DNA from: Streptomyces cavernicola
GTDB lineage: Bacteria; Actinomycetota; Actinomycetes; Streptomycetales; Streptomycetaceae
Direction of reading: 5' to 3'
DNA: 64,000 bases
NCBI RefSeq assembly: GCF_029968035.1
Contig: NZ_JASCIQ010000005.1
Coordinates: 124,001-188,000 of the forward strand
Notes under the pieces: model-generated
Seen by the model: only the letters and a program-made list of their open reading frames with translations
What the model was told of the DNA's origin: nothing
Databases searched by the model: none
Shown here: one piece after another, positions 36,403-46,500 of the stretch
Position numbering within the stretch: position 1 is the first letter of the stretch
Layout: each line of letters opens with the position of its first letter
Position numbers and translations under genes: made by a program

Positions 36403-36616
36403 CCGATTCTCGCGCAACCGGCCACAACGGCGCGGCAGACGAAGAACGGCGCAGCAGGGCCCGAAGCCGTTCGTAGCCCACGCGGTGGCGACCGCAGATC
36501 GACACAGTCAAGGGGACGGCCCCGCGCGAGCGGACGCCGCACAACCGTGCAGCCGGGAAGCCCCGATGGCAGCCTCTCCGGGGTGTGAGGAGCGGGGACA
36601 GGGGGGAACCCTGGGG

Positions 36617-37651
36617 TCAGGCTCCGTTGGGGACGACGTGGCGTTCCTCCGCGAAGTGGCACGCCGAGGCATGGGCCCCCGGCCCACCCCCGGGAGCGAA
36701 CCCCTCCGGCACCGCAAGCAACGGCACCTCCACCGCACACCGCTCCCGCGCCTTCCAGCACCGGGTGCGGAACCTGCAGCCGGAGGGCGGGTTCGCGGGG
36801 GACGGGACGTCGCCGGAGAGGATGATCCGGTCCCGGTGCGCCCGCGCCTCCGGGTCCGGCACCGGCGCAGCCGAGAGGAGTGCCTGTGTGTAGGGGTGCG
36901 TGGGATGTTCGTAGATCTCGGTGTCCGTGCCCGTCTCCACGATCCGGCCGAGGTACATCACCCCGACCCGGTCCGAGATGTGCCGCACGATCGACAGGTC
37001 GTGGGCGATGAAGACGTACGACAGCCCGAGTTCGGACTGGAGGCGGTCCAGGAGGTTGACCACCTGGGCCTGTACCGACACGTCGAGCGCGGAGACCGGC
37101 TCGTCGGCGACGATGATCTCGGGGCGCAGCGCCAACCCCCGTGCGATGCCGATGCGTTGACGCTGGCCGCCGGAGAACTGGTGCGGATAGCGGTTGATGT
37201 ACTCCGGGTTGAGCCCGACCACGTCGAGGAGTTCCTGGACCCGGCGGCGCCGGTCCCCCTTCGGGGCCGCCTCGGGGTGGATCTCGTACGGCTCTCCGAT
37301 GATGTCGCCGACCGTCATCCGCGGGTTCAGGGACGTGTACGGGTCCTGGAAGACCATCTGGATGTTGCGGCGGACCGCCTTCAGCGCGCGGCCCGAGAGG
37401 CGTGTGATGTCCTCGCCCTTGTAGCGGATCAGTCCGGCCGTCGGCCGCTCCAGGTTCATCAGGAGTTTCGCGACGGTGGACTTGCCGCAGCCGGACTCCC
37501 CCACGATGCCGAGGGTCTCGCCGCTGCCCAGGTCGAAGTCCACGCCGTCGACGGCCTTCACCGCGCCGATCTTCTTCTTGAAGAGGATGCCCCGGGTCAG
37601 CGGGAAGTGCTTGACGAGGCCGCGTACTTCAAGCATGGGTTCAGGCGTCAC
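36617..37651 (-). CDS. Oligopeptide ABC transporter ATP-binding protein (DppF/OppF type), operon 1
   Basis: A 344-residue ABC ATPase. Walker [13 protein letters not shown] near 50-61, Q-loop [19 protein letters not shown], signature [17 protein letters not shown], Walker B IIVADEP and H-loop IAHDLSIV. The C-terminal oligopeptide-specific region has [17 protein letters not shown], Cys residues that bind the 4Fe-4S cluster seen in this class. It is the last gene of operon 1. GTG at 37651 overlaps the preceding gene by 11 nt; ATG at 37636 is an alternative. It is closely similar to the operon 2 paralogue at 42333 in protein and DNA. Confidence 0.95.
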   Translation of the reverse strand: MTPEPMLEVRGLVKHFPLTRGILFKKKIGAVKAVDGVDFDLGSGETLGIVGESGCGKSTVAKLLMNLERPTAGLIRYKGEDITRLSGRALKAVRRNIQMVFQDPYTSLNPRMTVGDIIGEPYEIHPEAAPKGDRRRRVQELLDVVGLNPEYINRYPHQFSGGQRQRIGIARGLALRPEIIVADEPVSALDVSVQAQVVNLLDRLQSELGLSYVFIAHDLSIVRHISDRVGVMYLGRIVETGTDTEIYEHPTHPYTQALLSAAPVPDPEARAHRDRIILSGDVPSPANPPSGCRFRTRCWKARERCAVEVPLLAVPEGFAPGGGPGAHASACHFAEERHVVPNGA

Positions 37652-38624
37652 GCAACGTCTCCCTCCAGAAGTGGCAGGCGCTCTCCCGCGCCCCGTCCTC
37701 GGCGACGGCGTACAGCGGCGGCTCGTCCGTGAGGCAGACGTCCTGGGCGCGCGGGCAGCGCGGGTGGAAGGCGCAACCGGGCGGGATGGCCATGAGGTTG
37801 GGTGGCAGGCCCTTGATCGCGTACAGCTCGTGGCCCTTGTGGTCCAGGCGCGGGATGGAGTCGAGCAGGCCGCGGGTGTACGGGTGGGCCGGGGCCTTGT
37901 AGAGGTCGTGCACGGGGGCGGTCTCGACGATGCGGCCCGCGTACATCACGGCGATCCTGTCGGCGACGTCCGCGACGACGCCCAGGTCGTGCGTGATCAG
38001 GATCAGGCCCATGTGGTACTCCTGCTGCAACTCGGCCAGGAGATCCATGACTTGGGCCTGCACGGTCACGTCGAGGGCCGTCGTGGGCTCGTCGGCGATG
38101 ATCAGCGCGGGTTCCAGGGCGAGCGCCATGGCGATCATGATGCGCTGGCGCATGCCGCCGGAGAACTGGTGCGGGTACTGCCCGACCCGCTCCTTCGCTG
38201 CCGGGATCCGCACTCGGTCCATCAGCTCGACCGCCTTCGCCCGCGCGTCCTTGCGGGACATGCCCCGGTGCACGACGAACATCTCGCCGAGCTGCTCGCC
38301 GACCGAGAGCACCGGGTTCAGGGAGGACAGCGCGTCCTGGAAGATCATCGCCATCTCGGCGCCGCGCACCTTGCGCCGGTCGTCCTCCTTGAGCTGGAGC
38401 AGGTCCCGGCCCTGGAAAAGGATCTCGCCCCCGGTGATCCTCCCGGGCGGAACGTCGAGGATGCCCATGATCGCCTGCGCGGTGACCGACTTCCCGGAGC
38501 CGGACTCGCCGAGCACGGCGAGCGTCTCGCCCGCGTCCACCTCGTACGAGACGCCGTTGACGGCCTTGGCGACTCCGTCGTGGGTCCTGAACTCCACGTG
38601 CAGATCGCGTACTTGGAGCAGCAT
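37641..38624 (-). CDS. Oligopeptide ABC transporter ATP-binding protein (DppD/OppD type), operon 1
   Basis: A 327-residue ABC ATPase, partner of the DppF-type subunit. Walker [18 protein letters not shown]-loop [19 protein letters not shown], signature [17 protein letters not shown], Walker [13 protein letters not shown] and H-loop [13 protein letters not shown], then the oligopeptide-specific C-terminus with [17 protein letters not shown] 38624 has GAGGTGAGA at good spacing; an in-frame GTG at 38636 overlaps the upstream stop as GTGA and is possible. It hydrolyses ATP to drive peptide import. Confidence 0.94.
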   Translation of the reverse strand: MLLQVRDLHVEFRTHDGVAKAVNGVSYEVDAGETLAVLGESGSGKSVTAQAIMGILDVPPGRITGGEILFQGRDLLQLKEDDRRKVRGAEMAMIFQDALSSLNPVLSVGEQLGEMFVVHRGMSRKDARAKAVELMDRVRIPAAKERVGQYPHQFSGGMRQRIMIAMALALEPALIIADEPTTALDVTVQAQVMDLLAELQQEYHMGLILITHDLGVVADVADRIAVMYAGRIVETAPVHDLYKAPAHPYTRGLLDSIPRLDHKGHELYAIKGLPPNLMAIPPGCAFHPRCPRAQDVCLTDEPPLYAVAEDGARESACHFWRETLRDA

Positions 38625-38632
38625 CGCGGCTC

Positions 38633-39610
38633 TCACCTCAGCTTCGGGTCGAGGGCGTCGCGCACCGCGTCGCCGAGCATGATGAACGCGAGGACCGTGA
38701 CGCTCAGCGCGCCCGCCGGCCACAGCAGCATGTGCGGGGCGTTGCGGATGGACTGGGCGGCGTTGGCGATGTCGATGCCCCAGGACACGGTGGGCGGGCG
38801 CAGTCCGACGCCGAGGAACGACAGGGTCGCCTCCAGGGCGATGTACGTGCCGAGGGCGATGGTCGCGACGACGATGACCGGCGCGACCGCGTTCGGCGCG
38901 ACATGCCTCAGCAGCATCCGCCCGTTGCCCGCGCCGAGCGCCCGCGCCGCCTGCACGTAGTCGTTCTGCTTGGCGGTGATCACCGAACCGCGGGCGATGC
39001 GGGAGACCTGCGGCCAGCCGAGCAGCACGATGAAGCCGACCACCGGCCACACCGTCGTACTCGTGACCACCGAGAGCAGCACCAGGCCGCCGAGGATCAC
39101 GGGGATGCCGAAGAAGATGTCCGCGATCCGGGAGAGCAGCGCGTCCCACCAGCCGCCGAAGAACCCGGCGAGCCCGCCGAGGAGGCTGCCGAGCAGCGCG
39201 GCCCCGAGGGTGGCGCAGACCCCGACGGTGATGGAGGCGCGGGCTCCGTACACGGTGCGGGTGTAGACGTCGCAGCCCTGGCTGTCGTAGCCGAAGGGGT
39301 GGCCGGGCTCCGGGCCCTCCTGGGCCTTGGACAGATGGCACTCCAGCGGGTCGCCGCTCGCGATCAGGCTCGGCCAGATCGAGATGACGACGAGGAAGAG
39401 GATGAGGAGTCCGGAGACCAGGAAGACCGGGTTGCGGCGCAGCTGGAACCAGGCGTCCGACCACAGGCTCCGCGGCTTGCCCGCGGGCCCGGTGCCGAGC
39501 GGCCCGCCCGGGGTTTTTTCCAGCGTCTCGGCCTCGCTCATGGCCAGATCCATCGCACCTCCTCCCCCGCTGGGGGCGACGGCCTGCTGGGGGTCGTACC
39601 GCTCAGGCAT
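38633..39610 (-). CDS. Oligopeptide ABC transporter permease (DppC/OppC type), operon 1
   Basis: A 325-residue permease. After a cytoplasmic N-terminus rich in Gly and Glu, the first membrane helix is NPVFLVSGLLILFLVVISIWPSLI, followed by the extracytoplasmic loop with HPFGYDSQGCDVYTRTVYGARAS and about five more helices. The EAA loop is AARALGAGNGRMLLRHVAPNAVAP. The C-terminal MLGDAVRDALDPKLR is near-invariant in DppC. Its ATG overlaps the end of the DppB-type gene by 8 nt, the same arrangement as in operon 2. Confidence 0.94.
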   Translation of the reverse strand: MPERYDPQQAVAPSGGGGAMDLAMSEAETLEKTPGGPLGTGPAGKPRSLWSDAWFQLRRNPVFLVSGLLILFLVVISIWPSLIASGDPLECHLSKAQEGPEPGHPFGYDSQGCDVYTRTVYGARASITVGVCATLGAALLGSLLGGLAGFFGGWWDALLSRIADIFFGIPVILGGLVLLSVVTSTTVWPVVGFIVLLGWPQVSRIARGSVITAKQNDYVQAARALGAGNGRMLLRHVAPNAVAPVIVVATIALGTYIALEATLSFLGVGLRPPTVSWGIDIANAAQSIRNAPHMLLWPAGALSVTVLAFIMLGDAVRDALDPKLR

Positions 39611-40526
39611 AACGGATCCTCGGGTCCAGGACCGCGTACAGGAGGTCGACGAGCAGGTTGGCGAGCAGGAAGACGATCACGAGGATCGTCACGAAGCCGA
39701 CCACCGTGGGGGCGTTGTTGCGCAGGATGCCCTGGTAGATCTGGTAGCCGACGCCGTGGATGTTGAAGATCTTCTCCGTGACGATCGCGCCGCCCATGAG
39801 CGCGCCGATGTCCGTGCCGATGAACGTGACCACCGGGATCAGCGAGTTGCGCAGCAGATGCCGGGTGATGATCCGCCGCCGCGGCAGGCCCTTGGCGACG
39901 GCGGTGCGTACGTAGTCGGCGCGCACGTTCTCCGCGATGGACGTCCGCGTGAGCCGGGTGACGTACGCGAGGGAGACCAGGGCGAGGACGACGCCGGGCA
40001 GGATCAGCTCGCTGAACGGGGCGTCCGGGGAGACCGTCGGACGGATCAGGTCCCACTTCACGCCGAACAGGAACTGCAGCACATAGCCGCTGACGAACGT
40101 CGGGACGGAGATGACGATCAGGGTGAGGACGAGCACCGAGGTGTCCACGGACCGGCCGCGCCTGAGCCCGCTGACCACGCCGAGCGTGATGCCGACGAGG
40201 AGCTCGATGACAACCGCGACGAGCGTCAGCCGCAGCGTCACCGGGTAGGCGCCGGCGAGGAGTTCGGTGACCTTCTGGCCGTTGAACGCGGTGCCGAAGT
40301 CGCCCCGGAAGATCTGCCCCATATAGTGCAGGTACTGCTTCCACAGCGGCTGGTCGAGATAGAGCTCGTGCCGGATGCGGGCCGCGGTGGCGGGGTCCGG
40401 CGCCTTGTCCCCGAAGAGCGCGGCGACCGGGTCGCCGAGCGCGTACACCATCACGAAGATCAGGAACGTGCTGCCGATGAAGACCGGGATCATCTGGAGC
40501 AGGCGTCGGATCACATAGCGGCCCAT
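39603..40526 (-). CDS. Oligopeptide ABC transporter permease (DppB/OppB type), operon 1
   Basis: A 307-residue permease with six membrane helices. Start MGRYVIRRLLQMIPVFIGSTFLIFVMVYALGDPVAAL; then QPLWKQYLHYMGQIFRGDFGTAF; the EAA loop VRTAVAKGLPRRRIITRHLLRNSLIP; and the final helix with the terminal LLYAVLDPRIRYA. Relative to the operon 2 copy it lacks the PG in the YALGDP region (operon 2 reads NVLPGDP). ATG 40526 follows GGCAGGGGG. Only 27 nt separate it from the binding-protein gene, with no intervening hairpin, unlike operon 2. Confidence 0.94.
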   Translation of the reverse strand: MGRYVIRRLLQMIPVFIGSTFLIFVMVYALGDPVAALFGDKAPDPATAARIRHELYLDQPLWKQYLHYMGQIFRGDFGTAFNGQKVTELLAGAYPVTLRLTLVAVVIELLVGITLGVVSGLRRGRSVDTSVLVLTLIVISVPTFVSGYVLQFLFGVKWDLIRPTVSPDAPFSELILPGVVLALVSLAYVTRLTRTSIAENVRADYVRTAVAKGLPRRRIITRHLLRNSLIPVVTFIGTDIGALMGGAIVTEKIFNIHGVGYQIYQGILRNNAPTVVGFVTILVIVFLLANLLVDLLYAVLDPRIRYA

Positions 40527-40553
40527 GAGGGTGCCCCCTGCCTCGGTTGCTGC

Positions 40554-42176
40554 TCAGCTGACCTTGATCTGGTCGTAGACCGGGACGCTGAACTGGTTGA
40601 GCTGGACGTCCGAGACCAGGTCCGACCAGCCGGCGGAGCCGTTCTGGTACCAGAGCGGGATCGCCGGCATCTGGTCGGCGAGGATCTTCTCCGCGTCCTG
40701 GAACTTGGCCACGGCCGCGGCCTGGTCGCTCTCCTTGTTGGCCTCGGAGATCAGCCGGTCGAACTCCTTGTTCTCGAACTTGCCGTAGTTCGAGGAGCCG
40801 CCCGTCGCGTAGAGCGGCTGCAGGAAGTTCTGGATCAGCGGGTAGTCGGCCTGCCAGCCGGAGCGGAACGGGCCCGTCATCTTGTAGCCGGCCATCTGGT
40901 TCTTGAAGTCGGCGAAGGTGCCGACCGGGTTGACCGTGCACACCGCGCCCTTGCCGAGGGCGTTGTTGATGCTGTTGCAGACCGCGTCCAGCCAGTCGCG
41001 GTGCGAGCCGGTGTCGACGTTCGACGTGAACTGCACCTTCCCGCCGGGCAGTCCGCCGCCTTCCTCGATCAGCTTCTTGGCCCGCTTCGGGTCGTAGGTG
41101 CAGGCGTCACCGCACAGGCCCTCCTGGTAGCCGCCCTTCTCGCGCAGGGCGGGCGAGGTCCAGTCGGTGGCCGGGGTGCGGGTGCCCTGGTAGATCTGCT
41201 GGGTGATCTCCTCCCGGTTGATCGCCATGGACAGGCCCTTGCGGACCTTCTCCATGCCGGGCTTGTTCCAGCGGTCGTCGTACATCGGGAAGACCACCGA
41301 CTGGAAGATCAGCGCGGGCTGGTTGATGTACCGGTCGCCGAGGTCGGCCTTCACGTTCTTCAACTGCTTGGCCGGCACGTCGTCGACGAGGTCGAGGTTG
41401 CCCGCCATCAGATCCGTGTACGCGGTGTTGTTGTCCGTGTAGACGACCAGGTCCACGCCGCCGTTCTGCGCCTTGTCCGGGCCCTTGTACCCGTCCCAGG
41501 CGCGCAGCTTCATCGAGGAGCCCTTGGTGTACGACTCCACGGTGTACGGGCCGTTGCCCACCGGCTTCTTCAGCCAGCCCTCGTGGTCCTCGAAGAACGA
41601 CTGCGGCAGCGGCACGAACGCCTGGTAGCCGAGGGTCTCCGGCCAGGTGGAGAACTTCTCGTTCAGCTTGACCGTGAACGTCCGCGCGTCCTTCACGACC
41701 AGGCCCGACATCGTCTTGGCCGTGGCCTTGCCGGACTCCGGGTGGACCTGGTCGTAGCCCTCGATGTTGGCGAAGAACGGGGAGTTGTTCTGCTTGTTGT
41801 CGACGTGCGCGCCGTAGTTCCAGGCGTCCACGAAGGACTTGGCGGTGACCTTCTCGCCGTTGCTGAACGTCCAGCCGGACTTCAGGGTGACCGTGAAGTT
41901 CTGCTGGTCGGTGGTGTCGATCTTCTCGGCGACCATGTTCTCGGCCTCGCCGGTCTTCGGGTCGTACCGCTTCAGACCCCGGAAGACCATGTCGAGGACC
42001 TTGCCGCCCTGGACCTCGTTGGTGTTGGCCGGCTCGATCGGGTTCTGCGGGTCGCCCCAGGAGGAGCGCACGATTCCGGCACCGTCGCCGCCGCTGCTGC
42101 TGCCGCCGCAGGCCGTCGCCGCGAGGGCGACGGAGACCGCGCACACGGCCCACTTGACGTGGGTGGCTCCGCGCAT
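40554..42176 (-). CDS. Oligopeptide-binding lipoprotein (SBP family 5, BldK-like), operon 1
   Basis: A 540-residue extracytoplasmic solute-binding lipoprotein. Signal peptide MRGATHVKWAVCAVSVALAATAC with lipidation at Cys23. The mature part shows SBP_bac_5 marks: PQNPIEPANTNEVQGGKVLDMVFRGLKRYD, LKSGWTFSNGEKVTAKSFVDAWNYGA, PVGNGPYTVESYTKGSSMKLRAWDGYKGPD, MAINREEITQQIY, and IQNFLQPLYATGGSSNYGKFEN. ATG 42176 is supported by AGGAGG; the open frame extends upstream through the operon 2 terminator without coding signal. It is the first gene of operon 1. Similarity to S. coelicolor BldKB-type proteins is clear, but which operon is the true bldK cannot be decided by eye. Confidence 0.95.
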   Translation of the reverse strand: MRGATHVKWAVCAVSVALAATACGGSSSGGDGAGIVRSSWGDPQNPIEPANTNEVQGGKVLDMVFRGLKRYDPKTGEAENMVAEKIDTTDQQNFTVTLKSGWTFSNGEKVTAKSFVDAWNYGAHVDNKQNNSPFFANIEGYDQVHPESGKATAKTMSGLVVKDARTFTVKLNEKFSTWPETLGYQAFVPLPQSFFEDHEGWLKKPVGNGPYTVESYTKGSSMKLRAWDGYKGPDKAQNGGVDLVVYTDNNTAYTDLMAGNLDLVDDVPAKQLKNVKADLGDRYINQPALIFQSVVFPMYDDRWNKPGMEKVRKGLSMAINREEITQQIYQGTRTPATDWTSPALREKGGYQEGLCGDACTYDPKRAKKLIEEGGGLPGGKVQFTSNVDTGSHRDWLDAVCNSINNALGKGAVCTVNPVGTFADFKNQMAGYKMTGPFRSGWQADYPLIQNFLQPLYATGGSSNYGKFENKEFDRLISEANKESDQAAAVAKFQDAEKILADQMPAIPLWYQNGSAGWSDLVSDVQLNQFSVPVYDQIKVS

Positions 42177-42280
42177 GGAGTGCCTCCTAGATGCGATACG
42201 CACAGGTAGGCCCCAATACACCCCAGGCCCCGACGACTCGCATGCGCACGACCTCCTTCCGTGCGCCCGCGCAAGCAGAA

Positions 42281-42314
42281 ACCCCCCGGATGCCCGAGCG
42301 GGCTTCCGGGGGGT
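42281..42314 (-). terminator. Rho-independent-like terminator of permease operon 2
   Basis: ACCCCCCGGA and TCCGGGGGGT form a perfect 10-bp stem, extended by GCCCG/CGGGC after one T-T mismatch. On the minus strand the hairpin is followed by TTTCTGC. It lies 18 nt after the last gene of operon 2 and before the binding-protein gene of operon 1, so the two operons are separately transcribed. Confidence 0.8.
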
Positions 42315-42332
42315 CGCTGTGCGAGCGAGGGA

Positions 42333-43484
42333 TCAGGCCGCGTGCACGACGTCCTTCTCCTCGGCGAAGTGGCACGCCGACTCGTGCGCGGCCAGGGTCT
42401 CCGAGTCCTTGAACCGCTCGGGGATCGCGAGCACCGGCACCTCGGTGGCGCACTTGTCCTGCGCCTTCCAGCAGCGCGTACGGAACCGGCAGCCGGAGGG
42501 CGGGTTGGCCGGCGAGGGAACGTCCCCGGTGAGGATGATCCGCTCCCGGCCCTCGCGGGCCTCCGGGTCCGGCACGGGCACCGCGGAGAGCAGCGCCTGG
42601 GTGTACGGGTGCGTCGGGTGGTCGTAGATCTCGGCGTCCGTGCCGATCTCGGCCATCTTGCCCAGGTACATCACGCCGACCCGGTCGGAGATGTGCCGCA
42701 CGATGGACAGGTCGTGCGCGATGAAGAGGTAGGACAGGTTGAACTCGTCCTGCAGCTTCTCCATCAGGTTGATGACCTGCGCCTGCACCGACACGTCGAG
42801 CGCGGAGACCGGCTCGTCGCAGATGATGATCTCCGGGTTGAGCGCGAGGCCGCGGGCGATGCCGATGCGCTGGCGCTGGCCGCCGGAGAACTGGTGCGGA
42901 TAGCGGTTGATGTACTCCGGGTTGAGGCCCACCACGTCCAGGAGCTCCTGGACCTTGCGGCGGCGGTCGCCCTTCGGGGCCCCCTCGGGGTGGATGTCGA
43001 AGGGCTCCCCGATGATGTCGCCGACCGTCATACGCGGGTTCAGCGAGGTGTACGGGTCCTGGAACACCATCTGGATGTTGCGGCGCACCGCCCTGAGAGC
43101 GCGCCCCGACAGCTTGGTGATGTCCTGGCCCTTGTAGAACACCTCGCCGGAGGTGGCCGTCTCGAGCAGCATCAGAAGCTTGGCGACGGTCGACTTGCCG
43201 CAGCCGGACTCGCCCACGATGCCCAGGGTCTCGCCCTGGTACAGGTCGAAGGAGATCCCGTCGACGGCCTTGACCGCGCCGATCTGCCGCTTGAAGAGGA
43301 TGCCCTGGGTCAGCGGGAAGTGCTTGACCAGGTTCCGCACCTGCAGGATCGGCTCACCGCGCTCCACCGGAGCCTCGATCGCCGCTTCGACCGCGCCGGC
43401 GGGTTCGGCCGCTTCCGCCGCTTCCGTCGCGGAGACATCGGACTTCCGGTCCACCGGCTCTTCGCCCTTGTTCAGGTCAGCCAT
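42333..43484 (-). CDS. Oligopeptide ABC transporter ATP-binding protein (DppF/OppF type), operon 2
   Basis: A 383-residue ABC ATPase. It has an extra N-terminal extension of about 50 residues, rich in Glu/Ala and absent from the operon 1 paralogue ([19 protein letters not shown] then [18 protein letters not shown]). The core has Walker [13 protein letters not shown], signature [17 protein letters not shown], Walker B IIICDEP (Cys where operon 1 has Ala) and H-loop IAHDLSIV, then [20 protein letters not shown] 43484 follows AAGGAGA and overlaps the upstream gene's stop by 8 nt. Last gene of operon 2. Confidence 0.95.
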   Translation of the reverse strand: MADLNKGEEPVDRKSDVSATEAAEAAEPAGAVEAAIEAPVERGEPILQVRNLVKHFPLTQGILFKRQIGAVKAVDGISFDLYQGETLGIVGESGCGKSTVAKLLMLLETATSGEVFYKGQDITKLSGRALRAVRRNIQMVFQDPYTSLNPRMTVGDIIGEPFDIHPEGAPKGDRRRKVQELLDVVGLNPEYINRYPHQFSGGQRQRIGIARGLALNPEIIICDEPVSALDVSVQAQVINLMEKLQDEFNLSYLFIAHDLSIVRHISDRVGVMYLGKMAEIGTDAEIYDHPTHPYTQALLSAVPVPDPEAREGRERIILTGDVPSPANPPSGCRFRTRCWKAQDKCATEVPVLAIPERFKDSETLAAHESACHFAEEKDVVHAA

Positions 43485-44535
43485 GGATCGTCTCCTTCCA
43501 GAAGTGGCAGGCGCTGCCGCGCCCGGCGATCTCGCCACCGCCCTGCTCGGTCACCTGGTGCAGTACGGGGGTCTCCGTACGGCAGATGTCCTCGGCCTTC
43601 GGGCAGCGCGGGTTGAAGGCGCAACCGGTCGGGATCCGGGTCAGGTTGGGCGGCAGGCCCTTGATCGCGTACAGCTCCTGGCCCTTCTGGTCCAGGCGCG
43701 GGATCGAGTCGAGCAGACCCCGGGTGTACGGGTGCGCGGGCCGCTTGTACAGCTCGTGCACCGGGGCGGTCTCGACGATCCGGCCCGCGTACATCACGGC
43801 GATCTTGTCGGCGACGTCCGCGACCACACCCAGGTCGTGGGTGATGAGGATCAGGCCCATGTTGAACTCCTGCTGCAGTTCAGCGAGGAGGTCCATGACC
43901 TGGGCCTGCACGGTCACGTCGAGGGCCGTCGTCGGCTCGTCCGCGATGATCAGGTCGGGGTCGAGCGCGAGCGCCATGGCGATCATGATGCGCTGGCGCA
44001 TACCGCCGGAGAACTGGTGCGGGTAGTCGTTCACCCGCTCCTTGGCCGCCGGGATGCGCACGCGCTCCATCAGCTCGACGGCCTTGGCCTTGGCCTGCTT
44101 CTTGCTCAGGCCCTGGTGCACGCGGAACATCTCGCCGAGCTGATAGCCCACGGAGAGCACCGGGTTGAGGGCGGAGAGCGCGTCCTGGAAGATCATCGCG
44201 ATCTTCTGGCCGCGGATCTTGCGCCGCTCCTCGTTGGACATGGCGAGCATGTCCTCGCCGCGGAAGAGGATCTCTCCCTGCGGGATCTTCCCGGGCGGCA
44301 TGTCGAGGATGCCCATGATCGCCTGCGCGGTCACGGACTTGCCGGAGCCGGACTCACCGAGGACGGCGAGCGTCTCGCCCGCGTCCACGGTGTAGTTGAC
44401 GCCGTTGACCGCTTTGGCGACGCCGTCGCGGGTGTGGAACTCGACGTGTAGATCCCGGACTTCGAGCAGCGGAGTGCCGCCGTCCCGGCCGCTGCGCGGC
44501 TCGGGGAGGCCTGCTGTCTTGTCGATGGTGGTCAT
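43477..44535 (-). CDS. Oligopeptide ABC transporter ATP-binding protein (DppD/OppD type), operon 2
   Basis: A 352-residue ABC ATPase with Walker [18 protein letters not shown]-loop [19 protein letters not shown], signature [17 protein letters not shown], Walker [13 protein letters not shown] and H-loop [14 protein letters not shown]. The C-terminus has [14 protein letters not shown]. Relative to the operon 1 copy, it has about 20 extra N-terminal residues ([20 protein letters not shown]). ATG 44535 is supported by GGGAGG. It follows the DppC-type gene by 14 nt. Confidence 0.95.
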   Translation of the reverse strand: MTTIDKTAGLPEPRSGRDGGTPLLEVRDLHVEFHTRDGVAKAVNGVNYTVDAGETLAVLGESGSGKSVTAQAIMGILDMPPGKIPQGEILFRGEDMLAMSNEERRKIRGQKIAMIFQDALSALNPVLSVGYQLGEMFRVHQGLSKKQAKAKAVELMERVRIPAAKERVNDYPHQFSGGMRQRIMIAMALALDPDLIIADEPTTALDVTVQAQVMDLLAELQQEFNMGLILITHDLGVVADVADKIAVMYAGRIVETAPVHELYKRPAHPYTRGLLDSIPRLDQKGQELYAIKGLPPNLTRIPTGCAFNPRCPKAEDICRTETPVLHQVTEQGGGEIAGRGSACHFWKETIHG

Positions 44536-44549
44536 CAGGTACGCCTCCC

Positions 44550-45497
44550 TCAGCGCAGCTTGGGGTCGAGGGCTTCGCGCACCGCGTCGCCGAGCATGAT
44601 GAACGCGAGCACCGTGATGCTGAGCATTCCCGCGGGGAAGAACAGGATGTGCGGAGCGTTGCGAATGTGATCGCTCGCGGTGTCGATGTCGCCGCCCCAG
44701 GACACCTCGTTCGTGCCGAGGCCGAGGCCCAGGTAGGAGAGCGTCGACTCGGCCACGATGTAGACGCCGAGCTGGATGGTGGCGACGACGATCACCGGGG
44801 CGATCGCGTTCGGCAGGATGTGCCGGAACAGGATCCGGCTGGTCCCGGCGCCGAGGGCCTTGGCCGCGAGGACGTAGTCCGCGTGCCGGGCCGTGATGAC
44901 CGCGCCGCGCATGACACGGGCGATGGCCGTCCAGCCGAGGAAGGCGAGCGCGCCGATGACCGTCCACACCGTGCGCTCGGTGAAGGCGTTGAGCACGACC
45001 ATCGCGCCGAGGATGAACGGGATGCCGAAGAACACGTCGGTGATCCGGGACAGCAGGGTGTCCCAGATGCCGCCGAAGTATCCGGCGAGCATGCCCATCA
45101 GGCCGCCGACGACGGTGACGAGCACCGTCACACCGACGCCCACGAGGATGGACACCCGCGTGCCGTAGACCACCCGGGCGTAGATGGAGCGGCCCTGGTT
45201 GTCGTAGCCGAACCAGTCGGGCTGGAACACATGGCTCAGCTCCGGCTTGGTCAGGAAGTGCTTGCTCAGGTCGCCGGCGGTCGGGTCCGTACTGCTGAAC
45301 AGGCCCGGGAAGGCGGACACGAGCAGCAGGAAGAGGATCAGCAGCCCGGAGAGCAGGAACAGCGGCTTCCGGCACAGATCGGCCCAGGCGTCGGCGGCGA
45401 GCGAGCGCGGCTTGTCCGGCGCGGGGCCAGCCTCGGCCACGGCGACCGCGGGCTCCTCGACGGTGGGCTTGTCCTTCTTCAGAGTGTTCTCAGGCAT
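44550..45497 (-). CDS. Oligopeptide ABC transporter permease (DppC/OppC type), operon 2
   Basis: A 315-residue permease with a charged cytoplasmic N-terminus, first helix KPLFLLSGLLILFLLLVSAFPGLF, an extracytoplasmic loop with WFGYDNQGRSIYARVVYGTR, EAA loop AAKALGAGTSRILFRHILPNAIAP and C-terminal MLGDAVREALDPKLR. ATG 45497 overlaps the DppB-type stop by 8 nt, as in operon 1; an in-frame ATG six codons upstream has no visible site. Confidence 0.94.
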   Translation of the reverse strand: MPENTLKKDKPTVEEPAVAVAEAGPAPDKPRSLAADAWADLCRKPLFLLSGLLILFLLLVSAFPGLFSSTDPTAGDLSKHFLTKPELSHVFQPDWFGYDNQGRSIYARVVYGTRVSILVGVGVTVLVTVVGGLMGMLAGYFGGIWDTLLSRITDVFFGIPFILGAMVVLNAFTERTVWTVIGALAFLGWTAIARVMRGAVITARHADYVLAAKALGAGTSRILFRHILPNAIAPVIVVATIQLGVYIVAESTLSYLGLGLGTNEVSWGGDIDTASDHIRNAPHILFFPAGMLSITVLAFIMLGDAVREALDPKLR

Positions 45498-46419
45498 AGC
45501 GAATCCTCGGGTCAAGGACCGCGTAGAGCAGGTCGACCAACAGGTTGGCGAGGAGGTAGATGAGGACGAACACCGTCACGATGCCGACGATGATCGAACC
45601 CTCGCGCCGGGCGAGCGCCTCGAAGAGCAGCTGCCCCACGCCCTGGACGTTGAAGATTCCCTCCGTCACCACGGCTCCGGCCATCAGCGCGCCGATGTCG
45701 GTGCCGAGGTAAGTGACCACGGGGATCAGCGAGTTGCGCAGCAGGTGCATGGAGACGATCCGGCGCTGGGGCAGGCCCTTGGCGACGGCCGTGCGCATGT
45801 AGTCGGCGCGCGCGTTCTCGGCGATGGAGGTGCGGGTGAGCCGCGCCACGTACGCGAGGGAGAGCGAGCCGAGCACGATGGCCGGCAGCACCAGCTGGGC
45901 CATGTCCATGGAGTCCTTGACGTTGGGCGAGACCCAGCCCAACTGCGTGCCGAACACCTGCTGGCTGACCAGGCCGAGCACGAAGACCGGAATCGAGATC
46001 ACCATGAGGGTGAAGACGGTGACGCCGGTGTCGATGACCTTGCCGCGCTTGACGCCGGCGAGGACGCCGAAGAACAGGCCGAGGACGAGCTCGAAGGTGA
46101 ACGCCATCAGGCCGAGCCGGATGGAGACCGGGAACGCGTCCGTCATCTGGTCGAGCACCGGTCGGTTACCGGCGATGGTGGTGCCGAAGTCGCCTTGCAG
46201 CAGGCCACCGAGATAGTTCAAGTACTGCTGCCAGAGCGGCAGATCGAGACCGAGATCCTTCCGGATGATGGCCATCTGCGCCGGGTCCGGCGGCTTGTCT
46301 CCCCAGAGTGCCGCCACCGGGTCGCCGGGCAGCACGTTCACCATCAGGAAGATCAGCAAAGTCGTCCCGATGAACACCGGGATCATCTGGAGCAGTCGCC
46401 GCGCGACGTATCGCCCCAT
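45490..46419 (-). CDS. Oligopeptide ABC transporter permease (DppB/OppB type), operon 2
   Basis: A 309-residue permease: MGRYVARRLLQMIPVFIGTTLLIFLMVNVLPGDPVAALWGD, LPLWQQYLNYLGGLLQGDFGTTI, EAA loop MRTAVAKGLPQRRIVSMHLLRNSLIP and terminal LLYAVLDPRIRYA. Six membrane helices are expected. ATG 46419 has GGAGG 7 nt upstream; the in-frame ATG at 46434 lacks a site. An intercistronic hairpin precedes it. Confidence 0.94.
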   Translation of the reverse strand: MGRYVARRLLQMIPVFIGTTLLIFLMVNVLPGDPVAALWGDKPPDPAQMAIIRKDLGLDLPLWQQYLNYLGGLLQGDFGTTIAGNRPVLDQMTDAFPVSIRLGLMAFTFELVLGLFFGVLAGVKRGKVIDTGVTVFTLMVISIPVFVLGLVSQQVFGTQLGWVSPNVKDSMDMAQLVLPAIVLGSLSLAYVARLTRTSIAENARADYMRTAVAKGLPQRRIVSMHLLRNSLIPVVTYLGTDIGALMAGAVVTEGIFNVQGVGQLLFEALARREGSIIVGIVTVFVLIYLLANLLVDLLYAVLDPRIRYA

Positions 46420-46443
46420 TGTGCCTCCGTCCATAGCGGAGCG

Positions 46444-46484
46444 GCCCGCAGCACCGGCCAGGGTCGCCGACCGGCGCTGCGGGC
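46444..46484 (-). other. Intercistronic hairpin between binding protein and permease of operon 2
   Basis: GCCCGCAGC / GCTGCGGGC form a perfect 9-bp stem, with an inner CCGG/CCGG pairing. It lies between the lipoprotein stop and the permease start. In binding-protein operons, such structures stabilise the upstream mRNA or partially terminate, raising binding protein over permease. Confidence 0.6.
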
Positions 46485-46500
46485 TCGAACTCCGACTGGA

